Position numbers and translations under genes: made by a program. The notes beneath the pieces were generated by a model. That model was not told the origin of the DNA. It saw nothing but the letters and a program-made list of their open reading frames with translations, and ran no database searches. 64,000 bases of DNA, taken from positions 9,507,030 to 9,571,029 of the forward strand of contig BSYO01000030.1 in the NCBI GenBank assembly GCA_033239525.1. Direction: 5' to 3'. Positions within the stretch are counted from its first letter, which is position 1; the number at the start of each line of letters is the position of its first letter. Shown piece after piece: positions 34,653 to 44,863 of this stretch. The DNA comes from Nepenthes gracilis (taxonomy: Eukaryota > Streptophyta > Magnoliopsida > Caryophyllales > Nepenthaceae).

Positions 34653-35645
34653 TGATACATTATGAATTCAAATTTTGAACAGATTTAGGTCAAGTTGTCC
34701 GTTTTATTCCGGTCTCTATTCTCTAAGTTTTGGGTCCTACACACCACAATTTCAAATAAGAGGTCAGGTGACGGCAAAATTTGGTCCCACCGAAAATATT
34801 CTGACGCTCAAATCAGTAAGCGACCTTTTGAGAGTAGAAGGTGGATGTAAAGGATGCATAAATGAAAGCCAGGAGTGTGTTATGGATGTGGGAGTGCACT
34901 CGTAGGGAGAGTGGCTTTATTGTTGTTGCTCATGGGGAATAATTTCTCTATGTATTGAATTTGTAGGGAACTAATAGTAGAGAGAGAGAGCGTTAGGATG
35001 CTCGAAAAAGTTAAAAATTTTCTAAAAACTTGAGTATACTTGAGGGCATTTAGTGGGCAATTGAGAGCGTGTCTTTGGAGGGAGTTTCCATGGCCTTTTA
35101 TAGCCATGGCCCCTTGTCTGCCTTCCTTATGCGGCGAGATTGAATACCTGCCTTTTATAGGGGATCATTACCTTTTTGGCATAGGCGTGATCATCGTCTC
35201 TAACTGTAGCAGTCAATGAGGTTGATATCCTTCCTTTTGTGCATTGTAATTATTAGAGTTTCCTACAGAGTTGCGCATGAATTTTGGCACATTCCTCCCA
35301 ATATGTGCATTGATTATAGAGATGACCGTTACAGTAAATTTTTTCTTCTTGGAGATGTGAAAAATTATGGCAAATGACCGTTGTGGCTTGAGGACGGACA
35401 CGTGGGCCAATCTGAAGATGGATCGCGTTCATCTTGGGTCATAACCGGCCTACTTTTCTATTCCCCGGTCAGCGGCATCGTTAACCACCCTGGGCTTAGA
35501 TGGGCCATTATTGATCTTGGGCCTCTATCGGCCCACTTGCTTCTTATTCGATCAACAGCAGCGTTGACTGTCTAAGTAGGAATGGGCCGCCAGTGATTTG
35601 GGCCGCTTCCTCCTGTGGGCCAACGTGCTACTGGCATCCTCATCG
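34653..35645 (-). repeat. 5' LTR of the minus-strand gypsy element
   Basis: On the minus strand it starts (C/T)GATGAGGATGCCAG, so the expected TG is CG here, and ends ATAATGTATCA just before the primer site. TATA-type sequences (CCCTATAAAAGGCAG near 35160 and GGCTATAAAAGGCC near 35100) and a pyrimidine-rich leader follow the usual LTR layout, and GATTTGAGCGTCAGA lies near 34810. Frames at 34675-34905, 34880-35107, 35213-35410 and 35381-35575 are LTR sequence. Confidence 0.75.
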
Positions 35646-36700
35646 GGTATTTAGTAAAACACGTAATAATATATCAATATACCTAAGTAAATTATGTATA
35701 AATGATAGTAAATTATAATTATATGTAAAAATTTAAAATGTCCAATTGTGTATAAATATATTCAAAAAGATTGTAACTTATAAATTGCACGACATCTACG
35801 AATATACAAAAACATACGAAGTGTATGAAAAACGTATGAAAATCAGAGAAATATGTGAAAATATATAGAAAAACACGAAAACTAAAGAATTGTATTGAAA
35901 ATATATAAAAATCTAAGATTTAAGAATTAGTGAATTATACATCGTCTATATCTAAGACAAATTTGATAATCAAACTATGCATATTCATGATAATCTAAGG
36001 CTAATATATTGTTATTTAAAACCTGTAAGCTGGTTATCTACAGAGTATGCCTAATAGATAGAATAAAATATTACTTTTTTTACCCGTAAATGTTAGATTT
36101 AATTTTTAATTTGCGTAAAGTATATTAAACAATGTTCAAATATAATCCATCAATTTTATTATAATTATTCTTATTTAGTCAAAATATATGACTTTATAGT
36201 ACATAATAAATATTTGAATATTTTTGAAATTAGAAATATAGCTTTCTTTTAGTTTATAACGTAGAGTTCTCTTCAAATATTTTTTTAAAAAAGACATGCA
36301 AATTAAATAACCAAAAAAATTTATTTCTTTAATAATATCTTAAACATATGCATAAACTTTTAAAATGTCTAAATTTTGGTCAAAATATATATATATGTAA
36401 TAAATATTCAAAGGGGGATAAAATGATAACATATATGTATATTTAAATAGTAACAAAAAAAATTAACAATAAATGAAAAAATAAGCTTAAATGTGTATGT
36501 CTTTAACCAAATGTTTACCTATCTAAAACAAAATAGTTTCAAAATAATTTTTTTTCTTTTTTTTTCTTTTTTTCTTCTTCATATCTTTTTTTCTCTCTTT
36601 TTTATCCAAAAGTATCTGAAAAATTCATGAAGGGCCTTTTATAAAAAGTTTAATCTGTACTTTCTAATGGGTCCGATATTATAAGCTTGCCCAAACTTCG
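35646..36700. other. AT-rich intergenic DNA
   Basis: This region has long A/T runs, including a pyrimidine tract near 36550-36600 (TTTTTCTTTTTTTCTTCTTC). I see no gene, repeat unit or element boundary. Confidence 0.5.
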
Positions 36701-36719
36701 ATTGTACCAAATTTACAAC

Positions 36720-37965
36720 CCGATGAAGCTCCCTCTAGGCTTGCGAGTGCATTATGACGCCAATTTTATAGCTCCAACGCATCAGTCGGGCAATGCTTGC
36801 CAAAATCGCCCCGGCCAGTTCAACAAATATTTTTAAAATATTTTGTCCAAATTCGAGCACCCCTCAGGATGGCAATCACGATTCAGGAAATCTTTCCGAA
36901 AAGGTAATTGCTTTATGGTAATCAACGCAATCGCCCCAACAAAAGGAGGAGTATCTTGTAGCCAACCTTAGCATTCAAGTAAGACTGAATCAATTTCAGT
37001 ACTATAAATTCTCATTCGTCCCTACGAGTAAGGGGAATTTCCCCGCAAGGCAGAAGTAGAGGGAGAAAAGAGAGGAGAAGGAGAAAGGAGTGTACAGAGA
37101 GAACACCCAGAAGACATTCCAACTCTTTTGTCGTCTTCCAATAGGTCTCATTCTCCTACTTCGACCGATGGTTATATAGGCCTTTCGCCAACTCCAAGTT
37201 GTCTCACTATAAGGCCAATGAAGGCGGCTCATAGAACGTGGTACAGAGAGCTTCTCAGTTTGTAGCCAGAGAGAAGGCTGGTGAGTGTTCCTCTCTTCAT
37301 CATCGACGCCCAAGGATCTTTTCCTCCTCCTATTAGCCACCCGCTTGTGGGTGCATTCATCAATCAGTCACTCTTCAATCAGTGCAGAACTTTCTCTCAT
37401 TCTAGTAAGCTGCCTCTCGATCAGACGTACTCAACGAAGCTCAATCCTTCATCTTTCTAAGCCGTCTCTTGGTCAAACGCACTCAGCGGAACTCAATGCT
37501 CTATCTTTCTAAGTCATCTCTTGGTAGAGTGCACTTAACGGAATTCAATCCTCCATCTCTTTAGGTGGCCCAACGGTCAAGCGCATTCAATAAAGCTCAA
37601 TCCTTCTCTCTAAGCTGCCCATAACCAAATGTACTTAGCAGAGCCCAATCCACATTCTCTCAAAGCTACCCTTGGCCAGGCATATTTATCAGAGTACTAT
37701 CCTCTATCTCATAAAGTCACTCCCCAATCGAGCGTATTTAAGTACTCAATCCCTTATTACATGTATCTACTTATCATTTACTTACTTATCCCATCTTTTT
37801 ATCCATCTAAGAAAGATTTTTGATTTAAATGTCGAATGACATATTGGAGAGTGATTTTCGTCATCTTTTGATTTCTTAATTGCTAGTTGTGTGTACAGAA
37901 TCTAGATTTGAAATGACGGAGACTAAACCTAGTTTAGTTTGACTGTCCAGAGAAGATCAAACAGC
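36720..37965 (+). repeat. Solo-type Ty3/gypsy LTR
   Basis: This segment has the layout of the other gypsy LTRs here. It starts near GATGAAGCTCCCTCT, has a TATA box (ACTATAAATTCTC, about 37000) followed by a leader-like region, and near its end carries GATTTAAATGTCGAATGACA. That corresponds to GATTTGAGCGTCAGAGGACA of the 5' LTR at 8.0 kb, followed by the same kind of tail (GTTGTGTGTACAGAATCTAG). No gag or pol lies beside it, so it is probably a solo LTR or a fragment. Exact ends are uncertain. Frames at 37002-37823 are LTR sequence. Confidence 0.6.
37406..37753 (+). repeat. 52-base tandem repeat within the solo LTR
   Basis: Nearly seven units of 48-53 bases follow one another, each of the form TAAGCxGxCTCTxGxTCAxA, then CGxACTCAxCGxAxCTCAAT and CCTxxATCTxTC. 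The first three units are the most similar and the later ones have drifted. The array occupies the region after the TATA box, where the LTR transcript would be. Confidence 0.85.
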
Positions 37966-39470
37966 CCCATAATTTATACAATAATCTGAATTTATAGATA
38001 TATTACTATCAAATTCATACATGAGTGCCTATTATACACATATCAGGTGCTGTAATTCAACCTCAAATATACCAATGTGTGACTTTTGTGCCTATCTAAT
38101 GCTGACCTTTATACCTCTAATATTTGATTTTTTAAAAAATTTTAATTATATAATTATTTTTAATATTTATTAAATATATAATAATTATAATATTATAAAT
38201 ATAAATTAAAACATTATATGTTATATTAAATACTCCTTGGGCGACTCTTCCGGACAATGTTTTTGAAGTAGTTGTTGGAATTCCTTATAAATATACTAAG
38301 GCTCCATTTATCTAAGAAACAGTATTTACCTGTCTAATAAAATTAATATTAATAAAAATCATTTTAAAAATATTTTATGCTTTTCCATAGTAGATATTTA
38401 TCAAGAAAGTGTTTCTCATCATCATATTTTTTAAAAAATATTTGTATATAAAAATTTAAATTGTCGTACAAATCAAATAATAATTGTGGACATTTCAAAT
38501 TGTTAATTATGATAATATTTTTATTGATGATATTCTGATCAATAGTGATATGTGTTCGTTATGATACGGAGATTTCCAGACCTCCATTGCCGACCGATGA
38601 CATGGCTAAGAGCATCGACAATTGGTGACCAACAATGCGAGTTAGAGACACCATTAAGCGGCAGTCAATAACAATGATCCGAAGCGTCACCGATAGGTGA
38701 TCGTTGGTACAGTCGAGGCATCATTGGATGGTATCACCATATGATGAAACCTGTTTTTTTATTAATGGGTGTTAGTAGTTATTAGGGAGAAGTTTAAAAA
38801 ATGATTTGCCATTTAAAAAATTAAAAATATAGACATATATATGTATTTGGGGTTTTAAACTTTGGCTTTAGGGATTAAAAAAATATTTTTAAACAAATGT
38901 CAATTCAAAAGTCAATGATTTATTACAGAAATTTTAAGACAATACGTAATCATTCTTTTAAGGTTATAAATACTTCAATTAATAAATGGTATGATATGTT
39001 TTAAATTGACTTATAATAACTGCAAATATTAAACCTTATTCAACATTCAATGACTTGTGACAATTAAGCTCTGTAAGTTTGTTAAAAGTGTAAGTTCGAA
39101 GGGCTATATGCACTGGAAATATATTTTATTGGCAAATTCTATAATTCAAAAAATTGGTAACCTGATTCATACTAAAATGAAGCACGAGCAACATATTCAT
39201 GTAAACTCATGCCGAATGCTCACTTATTCCACTCATAAGTGCATTTCTTCGGATATTTCCCTGCCCGAGGCACACTTGTTAGATGCATGAGTGTATTTTG
39301 TTCAATATCTTTATGTATGTTGTGCATTTGATCTATGTATATGCATATTTTTCTAATAGCTTCATAACTAATGTACATACCTAACTTGTGTATATGTATA
39401 TCGTTGGATTTGATCATTTTCTTATAGGTGTCTCAACAAATAAAAAGTCATCAGAAAGTCGCATAAGGTG
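37966..39470. other. Mostly AT-rich intergenic DNA
   Basis: No gene or element could be assigned. A short region at 38560-38740 is richer in G+C and uses GGTGACCAACAA/GGTGATCGTTGG-like words, but no reading frame or repeat period is clear. The frames at 39057-39290 and 39220-39417 overlap on opposite strands and look like chance. Confidence 0.45.
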
Positions 39471-39479
39471 TGTGTGAGG

Positions 39480-39737
39480 ATCGGAGTGTTCACACGTGAA
39501 GCGTGCACAGCAAAGCAGCCGAAGGGCAACCAAGTTGTACAAGCCGGAGTGTGGACTGATTGTAGAGACTAGAGAGTGGACCGGATATAGAGGCCAGAGT
39601 GCAGACTTGTTGTGGAGACCGAATGATAGATTGGAGCCAAGGCCGAAAGGAAACCATATCGGAGCCCGGGTTGAGGGGCAACCAAATCGGAGCCTAGGTC
39701 GAGGGGCGACTAGGCAGAGTCAAGATCGAAAGGAGAC
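39480..39737 (+). repeat. Purine-rich degenerate repeat before the LTR
   Basis: Words such as GGAGTGTGGACTGATTGTAG, AGAGTGCAGACTTGTTGTGG, then CCGAAAGGAAACCATATCGG, GAGGGGCAACCAAATCGGAG and GAGGGGCGACTAGGCAGAG recur at roughly 30-50 bases. It is open on both strands for about 60-80 codons, but the repeat explains this. It ends exactly where the TGTAACACCCC LTR start begins. Confidence 0.5.
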
Positions 39738-39867
39738 CATGTAACACCCCGATAGTTTGACTTAGGATTATATAGAAATAGAATTAATATAGTAACGAAT
39801 AATTTAAAATATTAATATTAATAAATATTATAAATTATAGTAAGTATGAAATAATTAGTAATAAATG

Positions 39868-39870
39868 GTA

Positions 39871-39908
<38 letters not shown>

Positions 39909-40071
39909 GGAGTAAAATATATTTTAATAAATATTAATAACAATTAGCAATAAATAATAATTATAATAAATTATTATAAAATATTAATTAGAAATATAAT
40001 AATAAAAAAATATTAAATAATAATTATATAAATTATAATAATATATATTATAATAAATAATAATAATAATA

Positions 40072-40122
<51 letters not shown>

Positions 40123-40125
40123 GAA
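39868..40125. repeat. (AAT)n microsatellites
   Basis: Two AAT/ATA trinucleotide runs (about 39868-39904 and 40059-40118) flank an AT-only segment and are followed by a GA-rich stretch. They produce the spurious low-complexity minus-strand frames at 39984-40266. Confidence 0.9.
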
Positions 40126-41177
40126 GAGGAAAATGGAGAGAGAGAGAGAGGGAAATAGACTAACGAAGAAGGAAGGAGGAAGAGGAGAGAAAGAAAAAGA
40201 GAGAAAATGAGAACGGCGAGCGTGATTGACGGCAAGAAGGAAGGAAGGAGTTGAGATTTCAAACAATTTCCCTCTCGTTATTTAAGGAGAAGTTGGGGAA
40301 GGAAATCGGGGGAGGAAGGAGCCACCGTCGTTAAACCCTAGCCAACAAGTCGATGCCGTCGCCTCTGTTCCTTGCCACCGCCGCCACCGCTAGTCGGACG
40401 TGAGTATGTCTGATTCAGGCAAGTGAAGTCCTTTGTCATTCTACTCAATTTGCAAGTGAATCTCTCTTGTTAATTCCATTCGAATTGCAAGTGATCTTTT
40501 CTTATTGTCGTTTCTCTTCTTGCATATAAATTCGGTCCTTCACTTCCTCAATCTTCATGATTGTTAATTGAATTTGGTTATATTGTGGAGATGGTGTGGA
40601 AACTGTGAAAAAAGTGAACATTGGGAAAACAGAGAGTGCGAACGGGATGTACGTTTCAAAAAATGTTCATGGACTTCAAGTAGAAATTGAGGGCCAAAAT
40701 TTATAAGTTAACAATTTCCTAAATCTTATTTGTTGAATGTGAAAAGAAAGATTGGAATTTTCATTCAATTCGATGGAAATCTGTTGGGGGCAAGCCTCGT
40801 GCTCGTTCGTGTTTGTGGTATGGCCTCGGAGCGTGATGGGCCTCGGAAGAGGGTATGTGGTATTCTAACGTGGGGATGTATACGTATGCGTATGTGTGGC
40901 CGTGTTGCTGCTGGGTGTGGTGTATGGAAGTTACGGACAGTGTTGCTGCTGTGTATGTGGTTGTGTGTGTGTGTGCTGTATGCTCGGTTATGGAAAGCAG
41001 CTGAGCTGCTGTGCGTGCGTGTGTGGGTCGTGTTCGGTTTGTTGTGGTTTGTGAAACAGCAGAGCTGCTGTGTGGCCGTGTGTGTGCGTGGAAGCAGCCG
41101 GAGCCGTACGTAATGGCCGGCGTGGGAGATGGCTGTTGTGAACGGTGGAGTTGGTCGGCGGTGGTGTAAGCAGTGGG

Positions 41178-41465
41178 TTGGGCCTTGAGCCCAATGTGTG
41201 TGTGAGTGTGTTGGGCCGTGGGGGGCCTAAGTGTGAGTGTTGGGCTGGGCCCAAGAGTGTGTGTATATGTGTGTAAATGGATGTGTATACTAGTGTGTTG
41301 GGCTGGGCAGAATTGGGCCCATTATGAGTTTAATATATGTTGGGCTGGGCTGGGTGTGTATTGTGTGTTATGTGATTGTGTGGGTGTAATGGGCTGGGCC
41401 CAGTGTGCTGTTAGAGAGTGATGGTAGGCTTGAGTTATGTGGGTATAACCATTGTTGGGCTGGAA
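41178..41465 (+). promoter_or_regulatory. Cluster of TGGGCC/TGGGCT motifs in a GT-rich block
   Basis: About ten copies of TGGGCC, TGGGCT or their complements occur in under 300 bases (GTTGGGCTGGGCCCAAG, ATGGGCTGGGCCCAGTG and others), within a block where the plus strand is strongly G/T-rich (about 40780-41480). TGGGCC/T is the plant site II element bound by TCP factors in many growth-related promoters. Its function inside an LTR is inference. Confidence 0.45.
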
Positions 41466-41529
41466 TTTGAAATGAAAATAAAGTCGTAGGCGTCAGACCG
41501 CCGGGATAAAATAGAAAAATAGTGAAATA

Positions 41530-42020
41530 ATGGAGTTGATCATCCACCAATCACTGTGTTGGATTTGATTGCGTGAGACGGATCCAATAGCCACGTTCCT
41601 ATTATTGATGTTGCCAAAGCGTTCTTGCGTTACGTGTGTGAGTATGTATACTTGTTGGCGCTTACGGTCGAGGTTGAGGAGAGTGTGTGCACCAATGTCA
41701 TAACATTGGTTGGTACTTTAATGTGGTCCACGCTTATCCGACTTGATTTCCGTGTCGTGGTGGTGTTGATACAAAGGCTTATAGCCATGTGACCTCGTAG
41801 GATAAATCATAAAAACCTAAGAAAATGGATATACATCCATCAAATACGGCCTTTGGTTCACGGTGGCGAGAAAAGATAACTCATTAATCAAATTCTTGAT
41901 ATTTATATGGTGAGTCAAAGAGGGATGCTTATAACTACATCAATCGTAGAAGATGATATTTGGGATATCATTGGCGAGGGTATCGGAGGTTTGCTCAAAA
42001 TATACAAAACTTTTTCTTTG
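41530..42020 (+). repeat. Interleaved copy of the 42.88-43.11 kb repeat
   Basis: At least six short blocks of 13-25 bases occur in the same order and orientation as at 42885-43112, but separated by extra, unrelated sequence. They include CATCCACCAATCA, GGATCCAATAGCCACG, CACCAATGTCATAACATTGG, ATAAATCATAAAAACCTA, ATACATCCATCAAATAC and TTTGCTCAAAATATACAAAA. This stretch is about 460 bases and its partner about 215. The cause is unknown. Confidence 0.7.
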
Positions 42021-42801
42021 GGTCATAAGTGAATAAAGATTCATTGTGATATTTCATTGTTGTTGATATCTGAATTCGGTTGAATCCATGAGTTATAAGA
42101 ATCCATCGATCGGATTTTCGTTATTCTCCAAGTCTATCAAGTCCCCAATCATCGTTGATGTCGGATTCGAGGGGATTCCGTTGTTTATTGGCACTCCTAT
42201 TGTTTTTGGATGTGCGGGTCTTGTGAGACCTATTTTTAAATCGTGTTTAACGTGTTGAAATCGTCTCGAATATAGTAGATGGTTAGATTTATATCTTGAT
42301 AGTTTAATATCCGAGATTATTATTGTTATATACCGTTTTTGATTATTTTCACTTTTTGGGCTTTGGCTCACCCTTGTGTTTTAAGTTATAACGAGGTTAA
42401 ATCAAAAGATCACGTGAAATAATCGGATAGAAGTGATAAGTTAAAATAAAATTTAAAATATTGTAGTTTAGGGAAGATTTCTTTATGAGAACACGTTGAT
42501 GTCATTTATTGAAATTATTAGTCATTATTATGGATATTTATGTGATGATGCATTTATGATGGTTATGGATTTTTGTCTTAAATGATATTATAGAATTCAT
42601 TAAAATTATTTGATGTCACGTAATTGATGATTTTTTTCGAAAATTTCGTGTCCGGGTCGGGTTTTCTGGATCAAGTGGAAAGACTAAAGGTCGACTAGAT
42701 TGTCTAGTCCGAGAGCGAGGGTTTAGACCATATTTTTCTAAAACAAAGTTTCGGCTATAAAACGGTCGCAAAATTAATACAAACCTGTATAAAAATCATG
42801 T

Positions 42802-42945
42802 ACAACACAAATATACATCCATCAATCACAATGCAGGATCCAATAGCCACAACACTGCACGTGGCACCAATGTCCAGCACAAATATACATCCACCAATCA
42901 TAATGCAGGATCCAATAGCCACGACACTGCACGTGGCACCAATGT
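42802..42945 (+). repeat. 72-base tandem duplication
   Basis: Two nearly identical copies of CACAAATATACATCCAxCAA, then TCAxAATGCAGGATCCAATA, then GCCACxACACTGCACGTGGC, then ACCAATGTC lie back to back with a period of 72. Only a few positions differ, so this duplication is younger than most repeats here. Confidence 0.9.
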
Positions 42946-44863
42946 CATAACATTGGTTATGACGCTTAGATAAAAGGCTACTAAGTACCTACATAAATCA
43001 TAAAAACCTATGAAAATATATACATCCATCAAATACAGTAAAAATAACTACATGTACATCATCACATACAACTACATCAATATACAATCTATTTGCTCAA
43101 AATATACAAAATACTCGACATAAGGGTACAAGTCACAACATCTAAGTTCTCAAACAGTATCCTCCAAGTCTTCAACCTAACCGACTCCTAAACATCACTC
43201 TGCCTCGTTAAATATAAGTGCGTGCTCACTTGAAGAAAAGAAAAAACAGTAAAGATGAGTCAAATGCTTAGTAAGATATAATATAAATAAAGACAATAAA
43301 TAATATAAGCAAAATAAAGCAAATGAAGAGAAATAGGAACAATATATGAATGCAAAAACATGTAGTATGAACAAATATATTGTTAGAACATATTTATCTT
43401 TCTTATTTTCTTTCTGATCTTTTTAGATTCTAAAAATGAAAAAATCTCATTATCATTGTGAATCAAGGCCAGTAGGCCTTATCAACTAACGGTGCGGTCA
43501 AACGAGGAAAGAAATGTGTTTACTTCTACACATTTTAAAGAACAAACCCACGCAATTCAACACCCTGTGATGAACGGTATACTTTTTGCCCGATATGTAG
43601 GGCCATAAAACATATGCTACCATGTCCCTCATGGGTTAGAGACAATCCTCATACTTCCATAATAATATCCTAAGGTATGCTTGGAAATATTATCTTTTAA
43701 AATACAAATTCTCGGTCCAATTTCATATTACTTATTCTTAAGAAAATTTCACGTTCATTTTTAACACTTTTTTCTCACTCCATGAGAATGATTCATCAAA
43801 TATGACGTATCATGGAATTTTCTTCTTATACTTTTCATAATTATATAATTCTTATGAGTTTAAACCTCCACATGACTTAAATTACATGCATAATAGGTAT
43901 AAAGTATGAAAAAATTAAAAATCCTTGCCATCATAAGCAAAACATGACTTTAGAGTTTTCGGATAATAAATTCCTTCACATTATGTAATGTAATTTTTGA
44001 AGTATATACAAAATAATATAAATAATGTATATGTGAATAAATATCCCAATTCATGTCGATAATATTTTCGGTTTACATAAAATTAATATATATAAAATTT
44101 ATGTAAATAAATACCAAATAATCAAAATACCTACATCCATAAAGTTAGGGTTTCAAATTTCTAGGGCCAAATCATACGTAAATTACAAATAAAACGGGTA
44201 AAATCAAAGGGACACGGGTTAGGATTTCGTGTGACTAAAATACCGCATAAATCTTACATATCGGATATGAAATCGAAATATTTACATACTCAATACATGA
44301 GTATCATAAAAATAAAAGTATGGATGGGTATCAGGATAAAAATATCAAAAAAAATCAGGACAAAAAGTGAAAAGAAAGAAAGAAAATTATAGGAGTGTAC
44401 TTGTCTCGGCCCGATTTACAACTTTTCTAACTAACTCTAAATTGAATTCAAACACGGAAGCCTTGATTTCCTCATTCTCTCTTTTCTCCTTCGCATTCTC
44501 TCTTTTTTTCTGGACCGCTGTAAAATAACGCATGAAAACCCGAATGCGTTTTTATAAACAGATTGACGCTCGAGCGCCCGTTGAGTGCCAGCATACTCGC
44601 ACAGGCCGCGCTCGAGCGTACATTAAGCATGCATCGAGCATGGTATTTTGCCAAACGCGCCCCGAGCGCCCTTGAGCACTCTTCTGGCGCGGTTATTTTG
44701 CCAAACGCGCACGGGCGGGCCTCGGATGCCACTCGGGCACCGTGTCTCCCGACTTTTCTTTTTACTTCTAATGCTAATTTCCCACGTATACTTAAATCTA
44801 ACATTGATTATATTAGCTTAACCACTCATAATTACTATGTTTTAAAATTCAGAACCTTACAAC
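42946..44863 (-). mobile_element. Minus-strand LTR-like segment
   Basis: On the minus strand the segment begins TGTAAGGTTCTGAATTTTAA at 44863. It contains a CG-rich block with CTCGAGCG motifs, and further on CATTTGACTCATCTTTACTG then TTTTTTCTTTTCTTCAAGTG and AGCACGC (about 43262-43215), a signature also seen in chromoviral LTRs. It points toward the plus-strand LTR at 39738, so the two are tail to tail. No coding remnant lies between them. The boundary between the two LTRs near 42.8 kb is unclear. Confidence 0.4.
44563..44750. repeat. GC-rich block with CTCGAGCG and TTTTGCCAAACGCGC repeats
   Basis: GCTCGAGCG occurs at 44569 and 44610, and TTTTGCCAAACGCGC occurs at 44646 and 44696. The block is open on both strands (plus 44563-44904, minus 44472-44804), which fits its high G+C rather than a gene. 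Confidence 0.6.

Larger units (their letters stand above)
32820..35645 (-). mobile_element. Truncated Ty3/gypsy element on the minus strand
   Basis: Reading from right to left: LTR (35645-34653), primer-site region, gag (34580 to about 32985) and the beginning of the protease region (about 32975-32820, EENVINFSDSDMAHINSSHL then DPLVV). The element stops there; no reverse transcriptase, integrase or second LTR of this copy is found to the left. It belongs to the same broad group as the element at 7.4-17 kb, since gag peptides and the LTR motif GATTTGAGCGTCAGA are shared. Confidence 0.75.
39738..42790 (+). mobile_element. Long plus-strand LTR of chromovirus type
   Basis: TGTAACACCCCGATAG at 39738 is a typical start for LTRs of plant chromoviral gypsy elements. 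Features in order: (ATA)n runs, a GA-rich tract (40126-40250), TATA-like TTATTTAAGG (about 40278), a GT-rich block with repeated GGGCTGGGC, then GGGCTTTGGCTCACCCTTGTG (about 42358). The tail is TCGGGTTTTCTGGATCAAG and TCTAGTCCGAGAGCGAGGGT near 42660-42725. No gag or pol follows. The right end is not sharply defined. Confidence 0.5.

Noticed and set aside
35213..35575. Frames in the minus-strand gypsy LTR
   Set aside because: They fall wholly within the LTR and are not part of gag or pol.
39984..40266. Two overlapping minus-strand frames with a hydrophobic, signal-peptide-like start
   Set aside because: They are low-complexity translations of the GA-rich and AAT-repeat part of an LTR.
40730..41421. 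Cysteine- and valine-rich frames (127 and 71 codons)
   Set aside because: They lie in the GT-rich LTR block; GTGTGT sequence gives C/V-rich frames on one strand and P/H/T-rich frames on the other.
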